This document shows, in pieces, positions 22,813 to 32,423 of a stretch of 64,000 nucleotides of DNA. Position numbers and translations under genes: made by a program. Each line of letters opens with the position of its first letter. Position 1 is the stretch's first letter. Location of the stretch: positions 1-64,000 of the forward strand of contig CAZGCA010000009.1 in NCBI GenBank assembly GCA_964524145.1, read 5' to 3'. The notes beneath the pieces were generated by a model that worked only from the letters and a program-made list of their open reading frames with translations, was not told the DNA's origin and did not search any database. This DNA is from CAZGCA01 sp964524145 (lineage in GTDB: Bacteria > Hydrogenedentota > CAZGCA01).

Positions 22813-23778
22813 ATGACAGCTGCCAGGAAGAAGCTGAACCATATTCCTATCGAGCTGACGAGCCTTCGGCTTGACACCGTCAAGTCATTCGACCTGTATA
22901 TGAGGGTCAAGGGCAACAAGTACGTTCTCTACCTGTCTCGGGAAAGCGCGCTCACCCAAGAATCCCTGGCAGGTCTAGAGAAGAAGAAGGTCGGACAACT
23001 CTATATCTCCGCTGACGCTGCTGATGCGTATCAGGAGTATATCGAGGAGCACCTGCCCGAGATCATCGACGACCCTGCCGTTCCCTCAGAGACCAAGTGT
23101 CGTATTGTGTATCAAGCCGCTACCACGGTCATGCAGAAGGTCTTTGACGAGCCCCGAGCAGAGCTCATTCAGCGCTCAAAGGATGTTATCACGGGTACGG
23201 TCTCCCTAATCCTCTCCGATAAGGCGGCCGCCGCGAAGCTGATGCGCCTCACGGCCCACGATTACTATACCTATACCCATTCCGTCAACGTGTGCCTTTT
23301 CTGCGTAAACATGGTGAAGAGTGCATTCACGGATATCTCGGAAGAAGAATCTAGACGGTTGGGTGTAGCGTTCGCTCTCCACGACATCGGCAAAACCGCC
23401 ATCCCCGTCGAGATCCTCAACAAGCAGGGACCACTCAATGAGGCCGAGTGGGAACTCATACGTACTCATCCGGAAGAAAGCTATCGTATCTTGAAGGAGA
23501 CTGGTCAGCTCGATGTGATAGCGGGCCTTGTTGCCCTGCAACATCATGAGCATATCGACGGGTCCGGATATCCAAAGGGCCTTAAAAACGGTGAGATCGA
23601 CGAGTTTGCGCAAATATGCGCAATCGCCGACGTCTTCGACGCGCTCACGACCAACAGGCCTCATCGCCAAGCCATGAGCTCGTTTGAAGCACTCAACCTT
23701 ATGAAAACCGAGATGCACGGATGTTTTTCGGAGGAACACTTCGAGAAGTTCGTTCTGCTCCTTGCCGACAGGACATAG
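22813..23778 (+). CDS. HD-GYP domain cyclic-di-GMP phosphodiesterase
   Basis: Predicted phosphodiesterase that hydrolyses c-di-GMP to GMP. 321 aa. The N-terminal 120 residues (MTAARKKLNHIPIELTSLRL, YISADAADAYQEYIEEHL) look like the DUF3391-type sensory region preceding many HD-GYP domains. The catalytic part has HSVNVCLFCV, the metal-binding HD in ALHDIGK (H190-D191), the HHEHIDGSGYP signature (GYP near residue 252), and ADVFDALTTNRPHR. All canonical residues are intact. Cytoplasmic, no membrane segment. Downstream on the same strand are two small ORFs and a FapA-type gene, suggesting a role in surface or motility behaviour. Confidence 0.93.
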   Translation: MTAARKKLNHIPIELTSLRLDTVKSFDLYMRVKGNKYVLYLSRESALTQESLAGLEKKKVGQLYISADAADAYQEYIEEHLPEIIDDPAVPSETKCRIVYQAATTVMQKVFDEPRAELIQRSKDVITGTVSLILSDKAAAAKLMRLTAHDYYTYTHSVNVCLFCVNMVKSAFTDISEEESRRLGVAFALHDIGKTAIPVEILNKQGPLNEAEWELIRTHPEESYRILKETGQLDVIAGLVALQHHEHIDGSGYPKGLKNGEIDEFAQICAIADVFDALTTNRPHRQAMSSFEALNLMKTEMHGCFSEEHFEKFVLLLADRT

Positions 23779-23960
23779 TGTTCACCATCGCAATCGGGCT
23801 TGTTCAAGCTTCGATCAGGTCTGCAGCTCACGTCCCCTATTGCGAAGGGTCGCAGCTTTCGGTCTACCTGTCGGGGAAATTATTTGCGAAGAGACTGTAA
23901 GAAATTGGGGGTCGGATGCGTCTACTTAGTGGAAGTATTAGAAGGTTTGGAGGAAGGCGT

Positions 23961-24008
23961 ATGCCAAGAATGCTTGCGCGGCCCGTTTCGAAGGTCAGCA
24001 CGAAGTGA
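23961..24008 (+). CDS. Possible 15-aa leader peptide
   Basis: ATG at 23961 is preceded by TTTGGAGGAAGGCGT, one of the strongest SD sites in the region, and opens a 15-codon frame (MPRMLARPVSKVSTK) ending at TGA 24006-24008, 28 bp before the next ORF. No database-type evidence is available. It may be a translated leader or a chance frame within the 258-bp gap after the HD-GYP gene. Confidence 0.2.
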   Translation: MPRMLARPVSKVSTK

Positions 24009-24036
24009 CTCAGACAGAAAGGGAGGCTGTGGGAGA

Positions 24037-24354
24037 ATGCGACAAGACATAAGAGGAGGAGGGAGTCTATACATCGACATTCTGGAACTGGACGACATTC
24101 GAGTCCAGGCAGAGGCAGCGGGCAATGACGCATTGGTCGCGGCCGTAGACAAGATGTTCGAACGGCTCTCAGATTTGGAATACCTGCCGCCGAGGCCATT
24201 GCTCGATTTGCTCGCGGCAGAGGCGATACGAGCGGCGGCTGAGGGGGTGACAGGAGAAGGCTGGCTGAGTGACGTTGCCAGCCGACACGATCCGGACTCA
24301 TTGGCGCCCGCGCTCGGGGACATGAGACGGCAAGGGTTGTGGCCGTGGCAATAA
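24037..24354 (+). CDS. Hypothetical protein, 105 aa
   Basis: Small soluble protein starting MRQDIRGGGSLYIDILELDD, with an ATG at 24037 preceded by GGGAGG and GGGAGA. The body is an Ala/Leu/Asp-rich helical sequence (AAEAIRAAAEGVTGEGWLSDV) without signal peptide, membrane segment or known motif. An open frame extends upstream to 23800 but its first 79 residues are basic and low quality, unlike protein. It lies 9 bp before another small ORF and 170 bp before fapA. Likely part of that operon; function unknown. Confidence 0.55.
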   Translation: MRQDIRGGGSLYIDILELDDIRVQAEAAGNDALVAAVDKMFERLSDLEYLPPRPLLDLLAAEAIRAAAEGVTGEGWLSDVASRHDPDSLAPALGDMRRQGLWPWQ

Positions 24355-24363
24355 GGAACGGTT

Positions 24364-24525
24364 GTGAGCGATAGCAAACGCCGCATGCTTGCCATGACAC
24401 GCGCTGAAGTCGCCGGTCGAGGCACGCCTGCGCCAAGTGGAAGGCTCGACTCGTGTATTCCGGCCGTCATGAGTATGGACATCTCCTATCGAGTTTATCC
24501 GCGTGACGTCAGAAGGGGCCAGTGA
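24364..24525 (+). CDS. Hypothetical small protein, 53 aa, coupled to fapA
   Basis: A GTG-initiated frame (VSDSKRRMLAMTRAEVAGRG...) runs from 24364 and its stop TGA overlaps the fapA ATG (TGATG at 24523-24527). AAGGAACGG precedes the start. The exact stop/start overlap with the next gene and 9-bp spacing from the previous one are what one expects in an operon. Composition is basic at the N-terminus; no motif recognised. An internal ATG at 24385 is an alternative start. Confidence 0.4.
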   Translation: MSDSKRRMLAMTRAEVAGRGTPAPSGRLDSCIPAVMSMDISYRVYPRDVRRGQ

Positions 24526-25937
24526 TGGATGTCGTACTGACCCAAGGCGATCTGCTCGCTCTGATCAAGCTTGTCCCGGAGGATTTCGAGCAGAACCCAC
24601 CGCCGACTGTCGAAGCTCTCAAGGACTTTCTTGAGCAGAATGGCGTTGTCCATGGCATACTTGAGGAGAATCTCGAACAGCTCGCGGTGGTCCTTTCCGG
24701 CAGCGCGGACCATGACGGACGCCACATTCCTGTGGCGCAAGGGACGCCTCCCGTGCCGGGCGAAGACGCTCGGATACAGCATAGAGTCAACCTCGAACAG
24801 AAAATCGGTAAACTGCTCTCGGGCGACCGCATAGACTACCGCGAGCGGAACCTTGTGAAGAACGTGCATAAGGACGATCTCCTCGCGGAAAAGATCCCAC
24901 CAGGTGAAGGGACGCCGGGCATAAGCGTAACAGGGCAAGAGATTTCCGCCCCGCCAGGTAAGGACATCAAGCTTGTGCCAACTGAGAATACCATCGTCTC
25001 TCCCGACGGGGTGAAGTTGCGGGCCAACATCGACGGGATGCTGCTTTCCAAAGTGGACGGCAACCTCTACGTCTCCGACGAGTTCGTCATACGGGGAGAC
25101 GTGGATTACTCCGTAGGCAATGTCAAGACGGTGGGAAAGGTCACCATCGAGGGGGACGTACTATCGGGATTTCGCGTCAATACCCGAAAGGACGTCACGA
25201 TCAACGGCACCGTTGAGGACGCGACCATTAAAGCCGGGGGTGACGTCAAAGTCCGGTATGGGATGACAGGGAAAAACGTCGGCATCATCGAAGCAGGCGG
25301 CAGCATCCGGATAATGTTTGCGAGCAATACCAACCTTCGTGCCGAGGGCGACATCACCGTCTTGCGCCAGGTACTGCATAGCACCGTCGTCACAAAAGGA
25401 CGCCTCATCGTGGACAGGGCTCGCGGTCTCATCGCCGGAGGCAATATCCTGGCCCGGCAGGGTGTTGAGGCAAGAGAGATAGGGGCTAGTGTTGGAACCC
25501 CGACATTGATCAGCGTTGGGGTTGACCCGGATATGCTTGCACAGTTGACAACCGTCAAACACAAGCTGGGCGAACTCGGCGCAGAGATCGAAAAGATTGA
25601 TACCATGCTGCGGGCAGCACGCAAGAAGGGGAAGCAAAACGGTCTCAGCGAAAACAAGAAGGAAATTCTCAAACGGGTTCTGGCCGAGCGTAAGCGGGCC
25701 GTCTCAAACCGTGACAGCCTCAAAGAAGAGAAAGAAAGCCTGGAAGAACGCATCTTGCCTGACCTGCGTGCGACGGTTCGAGTACAGGGCGCTGTGCATC
25801 CCGGCGTAATCATCCGGTATCACGACGTCGAGTTTGCGGTAACTGAGGCCCTGAAGAACGTTACATTTAGCTTTAACACTAGGGAACGCAAGATCACGCT
25901 CAGCGGTGGAGCGCTCGAGAATAAACAAGGTCGCTGA
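24525..25937 (+). CDS. fapA: FapA family (DUF342) protein
   Basis: 470-residue member of the FapA/DUF342 polymer-forming family, found near flagellar, chemotaxis or c-di-GMP genes. The N-terminal 130 residues are variable; the centre is a beta-helix of short repeated strands with many GDV/GGD turns (VTIEGDVLSGFRVNTRKDV, AGGDVKVRYGMTG, AGGSIRIMFA, AEGDITVLRQV), and a coiled coil follows (LGELGAEIEKIDTMLRAA, DSLKEEKESLEERI). No signal peptide. The overlap with the 53-aa frame supports ATG 24525, although a GTG at 24522 is in frame. Exact biochemical role is unknown; Vibrio FapA is linked to flagellar assembly. Proximity to the HD-GYP gene fits a surface-behaviour module. Confidence 0.85.
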   Translation: MDVVLTQGDLLALIKLVPEDFEQNPPPTVEALKDFLEQNGVVHGILEENLEQLAVVLSGSADHDGRHIPVAQGTPPVPGEDARIQHRVNLEQKIGKLLSGDRIDYRERNLVKNVHKDDLLAEKIPPGEGTPGISVTGQEISAPPGKDIKLVPTENTIVSPDGVKLRANIDGMLLSKVDGNLYVSDEFVIRGDVDYSVGNVKTVGKVTIEGDVLSGFRVNTRKDVTINGTVEDATIKAGGDVKVRYGMTGKNVGIIEAGGSIRIMFASNTNLRAEGDITVLRQVLHSTVVTKGRLIVDRARGLIAGGNILARQGVEAREIGASVGTPTLISVGVDPDMLAQLTTVKHKLGELGAEIEKIDTMLRAARKKGKQNGLSENKKEILKRVLAERKRAVSNRDSLKEEKESLEERILPDLRATVRVQGAVHPGVIIRYHDVEFAVTEALKNVTFSFNTRERKITLSGGALENKQGR

Positions 25938-26069
25938 GTGTTTCGCAATAGGAACGCGACAACGGACAAACTCATACACGCCGGTTAACGGAACAACCTC
26001 CGGCGAGACATGCCGGTCAACTACAAGAGCATGACTGAACTCATCTCCCGTTCACCCTTTCAGCCATAG

Positions 26070-26528
26070 CTACCATCCACTCCGTCTCTTGCTCGATTTC
26101 GAATACGCCCACAAGAATAGGACGATGCCCGCAACCATGAACACCACCATGACGACCGTCCAGACCGTGCCCATAGCGTACTCCCCCCGGCGGAGCCTGA
26201 TGTAGTAACGCACCATGAACAAGCCGAGGATGCTGAAGACCGTGACTACGGCCCCGACGAGCCTGCCAATCCGGTACCGCTCGGTATCGGTTGTCTTGTC
26301 CATCTCGTGTTGCATGCGCATCGTTGCGAAGATAGCCTCCTGTTCGCTCATCTTGCCGCCCCCAAGGCAGCTCGGGCACTTCGTGACGACATGGGGAAGA
26401 GAACCCGGATCGAGCGCGCCCCGCTCGAGCGACTGGGCCGCCGCCTGCGCGCCTGCATGACCGTGATCGCTTAGACTGAACATACTCCCGCACAGCTCAC
26501 ACGTTCGTTGCCTGGTCCATTCGTCCAT
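26070..26528 (-). CDS. Zinc-ribbon membrane protein, unknown function
   Basis: 152 aa. The N-terminus has two CxxC pairs (CELCGSMF and CPSCLGGG) about 37 residues apart, forming a probable zinc ribbon. Two hydrophobic helices follow (VGAVVTVFSILGLFMV and TVWTVVMVVFMVAGIVLFLW), and the end is basic (SKSSKRRSGW). ATG at 26528 has AAGGAAGG at good spacing; a GTG two codons upstream is less likely. Single-gene unit, divergent from the following propeller protein. The 132 bp between it and fapA contains no gene. Confidence 0.65.
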   Translation of the reverse strand: MDEWTRQRTCELCGSMFSLSDHGHAGAQAAAQSLERGALDPGSLPHVVTKCPSCLGGGKMSEQEAIFATMRMQHEMDKTTDTERYRIGRLVGAVVTVFSILGLFMVRYYIRLRRGEYAMGTVWTVVMVVFMVAGIVLFLWAYSKSSKRRSGW

Positions 26529-26724
26529 TGCCACCCTTCCTTTCGCCGTCCAACCGCCGCACCGGGGACCGATAGAGTCTCACGAAATCACGCATGATAT
26601 TCTACCACTCCGAGCAACGTTTTCAACAGAGAATCCCGTCGAACTTGCCTTATCGCCGCCGATGTTGCTATTCTTCCACCGGACACAGTATCGTGACGAG
26701 TCCTGCAGCGTGAGGAGATGCACC

Positions 26725-27699
26725 ATGATGAAGCACCTGTTTATCACTGCGCTGGCGCCGATGGCATTCATCGCCGCCGGCCTGCGTGCTCCAAAACCCG
26801 AACAACCCGTCATCAAGAAACTCGGTACCATAGAGTGCGACCTGGTCGAAGCAACGCCCGTAGTCTTTCGCGGCAACCTCTGCCGGTTCGAATACGTTCG
26901 CGAGAAGTACAAGGCCAACCCGACCGGCACATCCTGCTTCCGCTTCGTTGACGTTCAGACCGGCGAACCAACCAAACCGTTTGCACTCGGGTACCATCTC
27001 GGGAGCGCGTTTGTAGAAGGCGGTCGGGCATACGCCTACGGCGTCGAGCTCTGGGGCAAAGACACCGTTCACGTGTTCTGGTCGGACGACCTCGAGACCT
27101 GGAACCATCAGGAGGGGTTGAAGCTTCCCGGCTGGGGCATATACAACAATACCGTCTGCAAAGACGACCAGGGATACACGATGGCCGTCGAGATCGGCGA
27201 ACCGCCCGAGATGGCCGGACAACGATTCACCATCTACTTCGCTCGATCGAAAGACCTGCTCAACTGGACGCTCGCACCGACCGAGTGTGTCTACTCGAAA
27301 AAAAAGTATACCGCCTGCCCCGCGCTGCGGTTCTACGGCGGTTACTACTACATGGTCTATCTCGAACACTACCGGCCCAAATGGTATTTCGCGCCTCATG
27401 TCGTCCGGTCGAAGGATCTGGTCCACTGGGAGGAAAGCAGGTTGATGCCCATGATGAGACCGTCGCCTGAAGACAAGCGGGTTGCCAACCCGAAACTCAC
27501 GCCCGCAGAGCGCGACCACATTGCGGCAGCCGAGAACATCAACAATTCCGACCTGGACTTCTGCGAGTTTGACGGCAAGACAGTGATCTACTACGCATGG
27601 GGCAACCAGCGCGGCACGGAATTCCTGGCCGGAGCCGTCTACAACGGTACCGAGGAACAGCTCCTGCAAACGTATTTCACTCGAAAAGGCGCAAGCTAG
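26725..27699 (+). CDS. Exported five-bladed beta-propeller glycosidase-like protein
   Basis: 324 aa with signal peptide (MMKHLFITALAPMAFIAAG). The mature part resembles GH43/GH32/GH117-type propellers: repeated strand motifs such as VHVFWSDDLETWNH, FTIYFARSKDLLNW, YYYMVYLEHYRPKWYFAP and VVRSKDLVHWEES show the blade pattern S-x-D-L-x-x-W. Acidic residues in VEIGEPPEM and ENINNSDLDFCEF could be catalytic. The start at 26725 follows GAGGAG. Substrate unknown. It is alone on the plus strand; 27700-27855 downstream has no gene. Confidence 0.7.
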   Translation: MMKHLFITALAPMAFIAAGLRAPKPEQPVIKKLGTIECDLVEATPVVFRGNLCRFEYVREKYKANPTGTSCFRFVDVQTGEPTKPFALGYHLGSAFVEGGRAYAYGVELWGKDTVHVFWSDDLETWNHQEGLKLPGWGIYNNTVCKDDQGYTMAVEIGEPPEMAGQRFTIYFARSKDLLNWTLAPTECVYSKKKYTACPALRFYGGYYYMVYLEHYRPKWYFAPHVVRSKDLVHWEESRLMPMMRPSPEDKRVANPKLTPAERDHIAAAENINNSDLDFCEFDGKTVIYYAWGNQRGTEFLAGAVYNGTEEQLLQTYFTRKGAS

Positions 27700-27855
27700 C
27701 CCCAGTACTGTTCACGTAACGATCCTGATGTGGTTGTGGATGTCGCGGTGCGCTCGAGTGTTAGCCAACTCTGCACCTCTTCGTGCCATCTGCACACACT
27801 CCTCTCGCGGAACACGTACATCGCAAATGACACCCTGACGCAAATGGCAGTGGAG

Positions 27856-30800
27856 CTAGACGACCGTTGCGGCGTCTTCCTCTTCTTGTGCGTCGGGTTG
27901 GCTTTCGGCCGGTTCCTCAGCATCGGCGTCGGCCTCGGTTTGCTGGGGGGTGGGCTCGGCCATCGCGGCAGCTTCACGGAACTTGACCGAGACGATCTGC
28001 GACACGCCTTTCTCGGCCATCGTGACACCGTAGAGCACGGAAGCCTGTTCCATCGTCTTCTTGTTGTGTGTAATGACGATGAACTGTGTGGAAGGCAGGA
28101 ACTTCTCGAGGAGATCGAGGAACCTGCCGATGTTGACGTCGTCGAGCGGTGCGTCGACCTCATCGAGCACACAGAACGGGCTCGGGTGGCATTTGAACAC
28201 CGCGAATATAAGCGCGATAGCGGTCATGGCACGTTCGCCGCCTGAGAGCAAGCTGATACTCTGCATCTTCTTTCCGGGCGGCCGCACCTCGATCTCGATG
28301 CCGGACTCGAGCACGTCGCTCTCGTCGGTGAGCAACAGGCGCGCCCGGCCGCCGCCGAAGAACGAGCGAAACGTCTCGTGGAAATACTCGCGTGCGTTCT
28401 CGAACGTCTCGAGGAACATGCGTTCGGTGGTGGCGTTGATGGTTTTGATGACCTCGTAAAGGTTTTCTTTCGCCTTGTCGAGGTCGGCCTGCTGCTGGAC
28501 AAGGAACTCGAGCCGTTTTTCGAGCTCCTCGTTCTCCTCGATCGCCATGAGGTTGACGGGGCCCATCTTGGCGAGCCGCTCCCTGATCTGAGCGATCTCG
28601 GTGTCGCGCTGCTCGTCGCTGTAGTCGTCCTCGCCGACCTGTTCGGCAGTGAGATCTCCGGGGGCCACGGAGTATTCGCGTTGCGCGTGTTCCTCGATTC
28701 GGGATATGTGTTCTCGCTGCTGGCTGAGAACGAGTTCCACCTCGTGGTTGCGCGCCTGGAACTCCTGGTAGTTGGCCCGGACTTCCTTTAGCTCCTTCTC
28801 GCAGTTCTCGACCGCCTCGACGAGCTGTTCCCGTTCGGCCTCGGTGTCGACCGCCGCCTTGCGTTCGGTCTCGCTCATCTCGATGAGATGTTTCGCTCGT
28901 TCGCCGGCCTCCTTGATCTCCTCGCCGACATCGTGTTCGATAGAGCGCGACTGGTTCAGGTCCTTGTTGCGAGCGTCTATCTTTCGTCGAAACTCGTCCC
29001 GTTGTATCGTCAACCGTTTGGTTTCGGTCTCGTGATGGACGACGGACTGTTCGGCGGCAGAGATCGTGATCTTGATGTTGGTAGTCTCGGCCGAGAGGGT
29101 GTCGATATCCGAGCTGATACTCCGCGCCAACCGGGTTGCTTCGGCGAGGTTGCGTTCGAACGAGGCGGTCTTCTCGTCGAACTGTTGGATGTTCTCGCGA
29201 ACCTCGCCCCGGCGCGTTTCGAGCTCCGCCTTGCGGCGGCGAACCTCCTCGACCCGGGCGCGAAGCGACTCGAGATCCGTCGTGACCCGTTCGATCTCGG
29301 CGCGCTTGCGGTCGGAGTCTTTGTTCATCCCGGCCAGCTCGATATCATCGTCGTGGAGCCGACGTTCGATCCCGCTGAGCTCGTCCTCGAGCGTGGCAAG
29401 CGACGCGTTAAGGTCGTGCATCTTCTCGCGTCCGGCCTCGACCGTGCGTTCAAGCTCGGCAGTCTGTGCCTCAAGCCGCTCGATCTCAGTTGCTCTCCCG
29501 AGCAGGCCGCCCCCTTCTGCAGCCGTCCCGCCGCCCGATATGACGCCGTCGGCAGCGATCAGCTCTCCGTTGAGCGTTGCAAGATCGGGATGGTCCGGAA
29601 ACTGTTCGACGATGCGGCACGCGTCTTCGAGCGTTCGCACGATGAGCGCGTTGCCGACCAACCGCTCCTTGATCCCCTGATACTGTTCATCCACCCGAAT
29701 GCAGTCGGCGGCCGCGCACACCACTTCGTCGCGCTGTCTGATCGCCTCCTCCATGGCGGGCGGCTGTCTGCGGTTCAAGGTTTCCAATGGGAGGAACGAA
29801 GCACGCCCTTTCTTCTCGCTGCTGAGAAAGGCGATACAGCGTTGGGCCGTCTCACGTGTGTCAGTAACGACATGCTGGAGAGCGTTGCCAAGGAGCGCCT
29901 CAACGGCAGCCTCGTATTGCGTGTCGGTGGAAAGGATCTCAGCGACCGGCCCAAATACGCCTTCGCCGAGCGTTCCTTCCTTGCTGGCGAAGATGACGGC
30001 GCGAACACCTTCGTAGTACCCTTCGAGCTTCTCCTTCAGGTCGTTCAGTGATTCGAGACGCGACCGCGCCGCGCTGAGCGATTCCTTGGTGTCGGCGACG
30101 GACCGTTCGGTTTCGGTAAGCTCGCCATCGAGCTTGTCCCTGTCGGCCTTCTTGTCCGCGTACGTTGACTGGCGCGCAGTGTGCTCTTCCTTCTCGGTTT
30201 CTATCCGCGAGAGAAGCCGTTCCATCTCCTGCCGCATCTCGTCGAGCGTCGTCGCAAGCGCGTTCTCATCACCGGCGTAGCGCACGGAATCTTTCTCGGC
30301 CTCTTCAAGCGCCGCGCCGAGCTTGTCTAGCTCGGCCCGCGCCGTCGCGCTGCTGCTGACGATATGCACGGACTCCGACCGAATCTGTTCGATCTGCTGT
30401 TCAACGTCGCGCAGTTTCTGAACAGTGGCGGAAACCTCTTCCTCCTTTGCTTTGAGTATTCCTTTCTGGGCAGAGAGGTCGCGTTGGGCCTCGTCTTTCT
30501 TCTCCTGCTCGGCCCCAAGCTCGGATTCGGCGCTCGCCAGGTCCGCCTCCATCATCTTGATCTCTTCGACAGCACGTTCATCAACGCCGCGCATCGCGTT
30601 CAGTCTCTCCTTGAGAATTGAGACGCGCGACTCGGTCTTCTCGATGCGCGACGCGGTTTCGTGGACACGTTCTCTGGCCGCGACGAGCCGCTTGTCGCAG
30701 TCTATGAGCGTAATGCCGAGCTCCTCGCGTGTTGCCTCCGACTTGGAGAGCTGTGCGGACAGCTCCTGCCACTTGTCGGAGATCTCAGTGTAGTTCCGCT

Positions 30801-31533
30801 CGAGTTTCGAAAGCTCGGTCGCCAGAGCGCTGTAACGGACAAACGCGCGGCGCAGCTCGAGCGTCTTCAACTGCTCCTGTCGCTCCTTGTACCGTCGTGC
30901 GGCACCGACCTGTCGCCTGATCGATCGCAACTGTCGGCGCACCTCGTTAATGACGTCGTTGAGCCGCAACAGGTTGTTCTCGGCGAGTTCGAGCTTGCGT
31001 GTGGCAGCCGCTTTTCGGGATTTATACTTGAGTATTCCGGCGGCGGCATCGAACAGGTACCGCCGGTCTTCAGGTTTCGAGCTGAGCACGAGGTCTATCT
31101 GGCCCTGGCCGATCATCGAATACGCGTGCGCACCGAGACCGGTATCCATGAACAGTTCGGCAATATCGCGAAGGCGGCACGAGTTCTTGTTGAGCAGATA
31201 TTCGCTCTCGCCGGACCTGTAGACGCGCCTCGAGACGATAACCTCGTTGTAATCGACGGGCAACCTGCCGGACGAGTTGTCCAGCACGAGAGAGACTTCG
31301 GCCATGCCGAGCGGGTGACGTTCCTCGGAACCGTTGAATATGACGTCCTCCATGCGCGTGCTGCGGAGCGTCTTGGCGCTTTGCTCCCCGAGCACCCAAC
31401 GGATGGCGTCTGCGATGTTGCTTTTGCCGCAACCGTTGGGCCCGACGATGCAGGTCATGCCTTCCTCGAGTTTCAGGTGGGTTTTTTCTGCAAACGACTT
31501 GAACCCGAACATGTCAAGCTTCTTGAAGATCAT
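27856..31533 (-). CDS. smc: Chromosome segregation protein SMC
   Basis: Structural maintenance of chromosomes ATPase, which with ScpA/ScpB compacts and aligns sister chromosomes. 1225 aa. Walker A GPNGCGKSNIADAIRWVLG near residue 32, a long coiled coil, a flexible hinge around residues 510-670 (GVFGPVAEILSTDTQYEAAV ... NGELIAADGVISGGG), a second coiled coil, the ABC signature LLSGGERAMTAIALIF, and Walker B FCVLDEVDAPLDD. The C-terminal tail (about 45 residues, rich in Ala, Glu, Gln, Asp) goes beyond the usual end. It lies 41 bp after ymdB on the same strand, in line with rny-ymdB-smc co-transcription. Confidence 0.98.
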   Translation of the reverse strand: MIFKKLDMFGFKSFAEKTHLKLEEGMTCIVGPNGCGKSNIADAIRWVLGEQSAKTLRSTRMEDVIFNGSEERHPLGMAEVSLVLDNSSGRLPVDYNEVIVSRRVYRSGESEYLLNKNSCRLRDIAELFMDTGLGAHAYSMIGQGQIDLVLSSKPEDRRYLFDAAAGILKYKSRKAAATRKLELAENNLLRLNDVINEVRRQLRSIRRQVGAARRYKERQEQLKTLELRRAFVRYSALATELSKLERNYTEISDKWQELSAQLSKSEATREELGITLIDCDKRLVAARERVHETASRIEKTESRVSILKERLNAMRGVDERAVEEIKMMEADLASAESELGAEQEKKDEAQRDLSAQKGILKAKEEEVSATVQKLRDVEQQIEQIRSESVHIVSSSATARAELDKLGAALEEAEKDSVRYAGDENALATTLDEMRQEMERLLSRIETEKEEHTARQSTYADKKADRDKLDGELTETERSVADTKESLSAARSRLESLNDLKEKLEGYYEGVRAVIFASKEGTLGEGVFGPVAEILSTDTQYEAAVEALLGNALQHVVTDTRETAQRCIAFLSSEKKGRASFLPLETLNRRQPPAMEEAIRQRDEVVCAAADCIRVDEQYQGIKERLVGNALIVRTLEDACRIVEQFPDHPDLATLNGELIAADGVISGGGTAAEGGGLLGRATEIERLEAQTAELERTVEAGREKMHDLNASLATLEDELSGIERRLHDDDIELAGMNKDSDRKRAEIERVTTDLESLRARVEEVRRRKAELETRRGEVRENIQQFDEKTASFERNLAEATRLARSISSDIDTLSAETTNIKITISAAEQSVVHHETETKRLTIQRDEFRRKIDARNKDLNQSRSIEHDVGEEIKEAGERAKHLIEMSETERKAAVDTEAEREQLVEAVENCEKELKEVRANYQEFQARNHEVELVLSQQREHISRIEEHAQREYSVAPGDLTAEQVGEDDYSDEQRDTEIAQIRERLAKMGPVNLMAIEENEELEKRLEFLVQQQADLDKAKENLYEVIKTINATTERMFLETFENAREYFHETFRSFFGGGRARLLLTDESDVLESGIEIEVRPPGKKMQSISLLSGGERAMTAIALIFAVFKCHPSPFCVLDEVDAPLDDVNIGRFLDLLEKFLPSTQFIVITHNKKTMEQASVLYGVTMAEKGVSQIVSVKFREAAAMAEPTPQQTEADADAEEPAESQPDAQEEEDAATVV

Positions 31534-31574
31534 CGTCTCTCTCCGCGGTTTAGTTGCTGATTGCTGGTTGCCGG

Positions 31575-32387
31575 TTACGGCGGCGGAATATCCACTCCCA
31601 ACTGTCCGGTTTCCGTAATGTTGTTGAGACGCACAATACTGCGAGCTTTGCCGGTGTCCTCATCGATATCGAAAAACACCCCGCAGATCGATGCAGCCGA
31701 TTTGGCCACAGCAAAGCGGGTGGGAATCTGGCTTCGGAATCTCTCAACGATCTTTTCCACTTGCAGTCCGAGTATAGACTGTTGAGGCCCCGCCATCCCT
31801 GTGTCGGTGATATAGGCGGTGCCGCCGGGGAGTATCTGCTCGTCGGCAGTCTGGACGTGCGTATGAGTGCCGATAACCGCAGACACCTTGCCGTCGAGGA
31901 ACCGCGCCATCGCGATCTTTTCGGATGTGGCTTCGGCATGGAAATCAACAACGATCATCCTGGTACGCGCGCTCATCTCGTCGACTTCGCGCTCGGCAGC
32001 AGCGAACGGGCAGTCTATACACTGCATGAAGACGCGTCCCTGCAGGTTAATGATTCCGACGGGGCCGCGCTCGGTTTCGAAGACGGTGCTGCCGGTGCCG
32101 GGATTGCCCGGCGGGAAGTTGGACGGTCTAATCACGTTGGTCAGGTCGTTGATGGACTGGACCATTTCGCGCTTCTTCCAGACGTGGTTGCCCATCGTAA
32201 CGACGTCCACGCCTGCTCCGGCGATCTCGTCGACAGTAGGAGGCGTTGCCCCTATACCGCCGGCGATGTTCTCCCCGTTGGCGACGGTCAGGTGCGGCAG
32301 GAGCATCTCTTTGAGCTCGGGAAGCAGGCTCGCGAGAATCCTCCTGCCGGGACTGCCGACAACATCGCCTATGAAGAGGACTCTCAT
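31575..32387 (-). CDS. ymdB: YmdB-family metallophosphoesterase
   Basis: Binuclear metal phosphodiesterase of the TIGR00282/YmdB family, shown in Bacillus to cleave 2',3'- and 3',5'-cyclic nucleotides and to affect RNase Y-dependent gene expression and biofilm behaviour. 270 aa, full length. Metal-ligand motifs: MRVLFIGDVVGSPGR, VANGENIAGG, TMGNHVWKKRE, VDFHAEATSEK and VIGTHTHVQTADE. It follows rny by 36 bp, the classical rny-ymdB arrangement. Confidence 0.95.
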   Translation of the reverse strand: MRVLFIGDVVGSPGRRILASLLPELKEMLLPHLTVANGENIAGGIGATPPTVDEIAGAGVDVVTMGNHVWKKREMVQSINDLTNVIRPSNFPPGNPGTGSTVFETERGPVGIINLQGRVFMQCIDCPFAAAEREVDEMSARTRMIVVDFHAEATSEKIAMARFLDGKVSAVIGTHTHVQTADEQILPGGTAYITDTGMAGPQQSILGLQVEKIVERFRSQIPTRFAVAKSAASICGVFFDIDEDTGKARSIVRLNNITETGQLGVDIPPP

Positions 32388-32423
32388 CGTCCTCTCCTCA
32401 GAAGACGATCTCCAGCAATCTTG

